Below are positions 61,465 to 64,000 of a stretch of 64,000 nucleotides of DNA, piece by piece (position 1 is the first letter of the stretch; every line of letters begins with the position of its first letter). This DNA is from Teichococcus rhizosphaerae (GTDB taxonomy: Bacteria > Pseudomonadota > Alphaproteobacteria > Acetobacterales > Acetobacteraceae): contig NZ_PDNU01000012.1 of the NCBI RefSeq assembly GCF_002631185.1, forward strand, positions 92,305 through 156,304. Direction: 5' to 3'. The notes under the pieces are model-generated. The model saw only the letters and a list, made by a program, of their open reading frames with translations, searched no databases and had not been told where the DNA came from. The translations under genes and the position numbers were made by a program.

Positions 61465-62568
61465 ATGACCGACCGGCTCGAATTCATCGGCATGATCCAG
61501 CCGCGCCAGCAATCGGAGATCCACCCCGCCAGCGGTCCGGCGATCGACCCGGGCTACCTGCGCGCCTCCGCCCAGGCGCATGACCAGGGCGGCTTCGACC
61601 GCATCCTGATCGGCTGGTACAGCAACGGGCCGGACGGGCTGCTGCTCGCCACCCATGCCGCGGCGCATACCGAGAAGGTGGGCTTCCTGGTCGCCCACCG
61701 CCCCGGCTTCCAGGCGCCCACCACGGCCGCCCGGGCCTTCGCCTCGCTGGACCAGCTCAGCAACGGACGCGCCGCGCTGCACGCCATCTCGGGCGGCGAC
61801 GACACCGACCAGGCGCGCGACGGCGACTGGCTCGGCAAGGACGACCGCTACGCCCGCACGGACGAGTATCTCACAATCCTGAAGTCCGTCTGGAGCGGCA
61901 AGGGGCCGGTGGACCACGAGGGCGAGTATTACCGCATCAAGGGTGCCTCGCCTGAGGTGCGCAGCGTGCAGCAGCCGCGCATCCCGCTGTATTTCGGCGG
62001 CGCCTCCGAGGCGGCGCTGCGGGTGGCCGGCAGGCACGCCGACGTCTATGCCCTGTGGGGCGAGACCAAGGCGCAGGTGCGCGACATCGTGGCCCGCGTC
62101 CGCGCCGAGGCGGCGAGGCACGGGCGCGAGAACGAGGTGCGCTTCAGCCTGTCCTTCCGCCCGATCCTGGCGGAGACGGAAAGCGCGGCCTGGGAGAAGG
62201 CGGAGCGCATCCTGCACCGCATCCGGCAGGTGCGCGGCCAGGCGGCGCTGGGCGCCGGCGGCGCGGCGCCGCAGAATGCCGGCTCGCAGCGCCTGCTGGA
62301 CGCCGCTGCCCTGGGCGACCGGCCGGAGGGCCGCCTCTACACCGCCATCGCGCGCGAGACGGGCGCGCGCGGCAACACCACCGCCCTGGTCGGCACGCCC
62401 GAGCAGGTCGCGGAAGCGTTCCTCGAATATCATGAGCTCGGCGTCACCACCTTCCTGATCCGCGGCTTCGACCCGCTGGAGGACGCGGTGGAATATGGCC
62501 GCTCCCTGCTGCCGGCGACCCGCCGCCTGCTGGCCGAGCGGCTGCGCCGGAAGGACCTCGCGGCATGA
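61465..62568 (+). CDS. SsuD-like LLM-class FMNH2-dependent monooxygenase
   Basis: 367 residues of the bacterial luciferase fold. FDRILIGWYSNGPDGLLLATHAAAHTEKVGFLVAHRPGFQAPTTAARAFASLDQLSNGR and HAISGGDDTDQARDGD are hallmarks of alkanesulfonate monooxygenases (SsuD) and relatives. It would release sulfite from a sulfonate using FMNH2 and O2. No flavin reductase (SsuE) is in the operon. GGAGGA precedes the ATG at 61465. Its stop overlaps the SsuA-like start (ATGA). Confidence 0.88.
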   Translation: MTDRLEFIGMIQPRQQSEIHPASGPAIDPGYLRASAQAHDQGGFDRILIGWYSNGPDGLLLATHAAAHTEKVGFLVAHRPGFQAPTTAARAFASLDQLSNGRAALHAISGGDDTDQARDGDWLGKDDRYARTDEYLTILKSVWSGKGPVDHEGEYYRIKGASPEVRSVQQPRIPLYFGGASEAALRVAGRHADVYALWGETKAQVRDIVARVRAEAARHGRENEVRFSLSFRPILAETESAAWEKAERILHRIRQVRGQAALGAGGAAPQNAGSQRLLDAAALGDRPEGRLYTAIARETGARGNTTALVGTPEQVAEAFLEYHELGVTTFLIRGFDPLEDAVEYGRSLLPATRRLLAERLRRKDLAA

Positions 62569-63536
62569 GCCTGCATCTTCCCCGCCGTTCCCTCCTACTG
62601 GGTGCCGCCGCTCTGGCGGCGCCGCTGGCCGCTCCCCGTATCCTGCGCGCCCAGGCGCCGCTCCGCGTGGGCGACCAGCGGGGCAATGCCCGCGCGGTGA
62701 TGGAGGCCGCCGGCGTGCTGAAGGAGATCGAGGGCCGCATCGCCTGGAGCGAGTTCCCCGCCGCCGCGCCGCTGGTGGAGGCGCTGAACGCCGATGCCAT
62801 CGACACCGGGCTGGTGGGGGACGCGCCCTTCACCTTCGGCGCCGCCGCCGGCGTGCCGGCCAAGGCCATCGCCGCCACGCGGCAGAGGCAGGACGGCCTC
62901 GCCATCCTGGTGCCGAAGGACAGCCCCGCGCGGAGCTTCGCCGACCTCAGGGGCAAGCGCATCGCCACGGGGCGCGGCTCCATCGGCCACCAGCTCGTGC
63001 TGGCGGCGCTGGAGGCCGGCAAGCTGCCGCAGGATGCCGTCACCTTCGTGTTCCTGCTGCCCTCCGATGCCAAGGCCGCCTATAGCAGCGGCGCGGTCGA
63101 TGCCTGGTCCACCTGGGAGCCCTATGTCTCGCAGGAGGAGGTGCTGGCCGGCGCCCGCCGCGTGCAGGACGGCAACGGCATCACCCCGGGCCTCAGCTTC
63201 CAGGCGGCGCGGGACGACGCCATCGCCGGCCGCCGGCCGGAGCTCGAGGATTTCGTCCGCCGCCTGGCGCAGGCCCGCGCCTGGGCGAACGAGAACATCC
63301 CCGCCTACGCGAAAAGCTGGTCCGAGCTGATGAAGGTGCCGGAGCCGGTGGCCGTGCAATGGTTCGAGCGCGCCCGCACCCGCGTCGTGCCGATCGACGA
63401 CCAGGTGGCGGCGGACGAGCAGGGGAATATCGATCTTTATACCCGCGCGGGGCTGGTGCGGCGGCGGGTTCGCGCCGAGGATATCCTTGACCGGAGCTTC
63501 GCGGCCGCCATCGGCGCCGGCAACACGCCAAGCTGA
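62565..63536 (+). CDS. SsuA-like periplasmic sulfonate-binding protein
   Basis: 323 residues. A Tat-like signal (PRRSLLLGAAALAAPLAAP, cleaved near LRAQ) is followed by the SsuA/TauA fold: LRVGDQRGNARAVMEAAGVL, WSEFPAAAPLVEALNADAIDTGLVGDAPFTFG, LRGKRIATGRGSIGHQLVLAAL and VDAWSTWEPYVSQEE. It binds an aliphatic sulfonate or related anion and delivers it to SsuBC. The receptor comes after, not before, the membrane genes, an unusual operon order. Confidence 0.9.
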   Translation: MSLHLPRRSLLLGAAALAAPLAAPRILRAQAPLRVGDQRGNARAVMEAAGVLKEIEGRIAWSEFPAAAPLVEALNADAIDTGLVGDAPFTFGAAAGVPAKAIAATRQRQDGLAILVPKDSPARSFADLRGKRIATGRGSIGHQLVLAALEAGKLPQDAVTFVFLLPSDAKAAYSSGAVDAWSTWEPYVSQEEVLAGARRVQDGNGITPGLSFQAARDDAIAGRRPELEDFVRRLAQARAWANENIPAYAKSWSELMKVPEPVAVQWFERARTRVVPIDDQVAADEQGNIDLYTRAGLVRRRVRAEDILDRSFAAAIGAGNTPS

Positions 63537-63567
63537 ACGCGGCCGCCTGACCGAGAGGAGCGACACC

Positions 63568-64000
63568 ATGCCGCATGACGGCCATGAGCACAGCCATGAG
63601 ATCCCCGAGGATGGCTGGAAGCACAGCGGCGTCCGGGTGATCCCGGGGGACAGCCTGGACACCAACACCGCCAGCACCCCGGGGATGAACCGCGCCGCGG
63701 CCATCAACGCCGCGCGGGTGGGGGCACAGAAGATCTGGGCTGGCACGGTTCACATCCATGCCAACGCCAAGACCGGCGCGCACCACCACGGGCCGCTGGA
63801 GAGCGTGATCTACGTGGTGAAGGGGCGCGCCCGGATGCGCTGGGGCGAGAAGCTGGAGTTCGTGGCCGAGGCCGGCCCTGGCGACTTCATCTATGTGCCG
63901 CCCTATGTGCCGCACCAGGAGATCAACGCCTCCACCGACGAGACGCTGGAATGCGTGCTGGTGCGCTCCGACAACGAGGCGGTGGTGGTGAACCTCGACA
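63568..64000 (+). CDS. Cupin-domain protein, 3' end outside the window
   Basis: The frame from the ATG at 63568 (AGAGGAG upstream) stays open to the last base; 144 residues are visible. A His-rich start (HDGHEHSHEIPEDGW) precedes a single cupin barrel: motif 1 GAHHHGPLESVIYVVKGRARMRWG and motif 2 PGDFIYVPPYVPHQEINAS, with the two or three metal-ligand histidines and a Glu. It is co-directional with the organosulfur genes, 31 bases after the SsuA-like gene, and may be a dioxygenase or sensor in the same pathway. Not listed among closed frames because its stop is beyond the window. Confidence 0.85.
   Translation, partial: MPHDGHEHSHEIPEDGWKHSGVRVIPGDSLDTNTASTPGMNRAAAINAARVGAQKIWAGTVHIHANAKTGAHHHGPLESVIYVVKGRARMRWGEKLEFVAEAGPGDFIYVPPYVPHQEINASTDETLECVLVRSDNEAVVVNLD

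Overview
The window looks like a chromosomal segment of a high-GC alphaproteobacterium, most probably an Acetobacteraceae member of the Roseomonas type. This is inferred from the very GC-rich coding sequence with strong GC bias at third positions, frequent AAGGAG/GGAGG ribosome binding sites, a tripartite-tricarboxylate (Bug) receptor, many ABC uptake systems and the protein families present. There is no rRNA, tRNA, CRISPR array, insertion sequence or prophage. Genes are packed in short co-directional blocks with many 4-base ATGA/GTGA overlaps.

Layout: 1-2.1 kb, end of an MFS transporter, a small acidic stress-type protein and a small hypothetical. 2.3-7.3 kb, a PLP enzyme of the Cys/Met family, then an HSL-type esterase and LysR regulator facing wrbA and a ring-cleaving dioxygenase; a perfect palindrome with a LysR T-N11-A core sits between the divergent genes. 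7.3-15 kb, a P1 peptidase, then a polyamine/amide-type ABC importer whose operon ends with a binuclear amidohydrolase and a COG0523 metallochaperone. 15-21.8 kb, a tightly coupled minus-strand operon deoR - HAD phosphatase - phnD - phnC - phnE - phnE - glpD, which looks like an organophosphate (glycerol-phosphate-like) uptake and use system without C-P lyase. 21.8-30.9 kb, a DapA-like aldolase with a D-2-hydroxyacid dehydrogenase, a 108-base palindromic repeat, pdxA-pdxJ, a zinc metallopeptidase, a fused siroheme synthase (cysG), glpK, a histidine phosphatase and a DUF427 protein. 30.9-39.5 kb, a cytosine-deaminase-like amidohydrolase, a flavin reductase, an SDR, then a YncE-like beta-propeller with a repetitive tail, a polysaccharide deacetylase, a sterol-desaturase-family protein, a DUF938 methyltransferase and a Tat-exported cyclase. 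39.5-45.4 kb, WcbI and GSCFA surface-glycan-type genes, an esterase, a MucR-like protein lacking a zinc finger, a broken lipid kinase and an inositol-monophosphatase relative. 45.4-53 kb, an NmrA-type SDR, gamma-carbonic anhydrase, thiM, a KaiC-like ATPase with its CheY-like partner, and a small stress island (YciE-type protein, GlsB-type membrane protein, small hypotheticals) with two possible EcfG-type promoters. 53-57.8 kb, a peptide-type ABC receptor, glucokinase, pfkB and a universal stress protein. 57.9-64 kb, an Lrp regulator and an organosulfur-scavenging operon (ssuC, ssuB, a DszC/SfnC-like acyl-CoA-dehydrogenase-fold enzyme, an SsuD-like monooxygenase, an SsuA-like receptor and a cupin cut by the window end).

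The strongest candidates for under-described biology are the deoR-HAD-phnDCEE-glpD operon, the amidohydrolase-COG0523-ABC operon, the LysR/WrbA/dioxygenase quinone-defence set, the MucR-N-domain fusion and the WcbI/GSCFA pair. Functions are assigned by recognising family motifs by eye; no database search was run.
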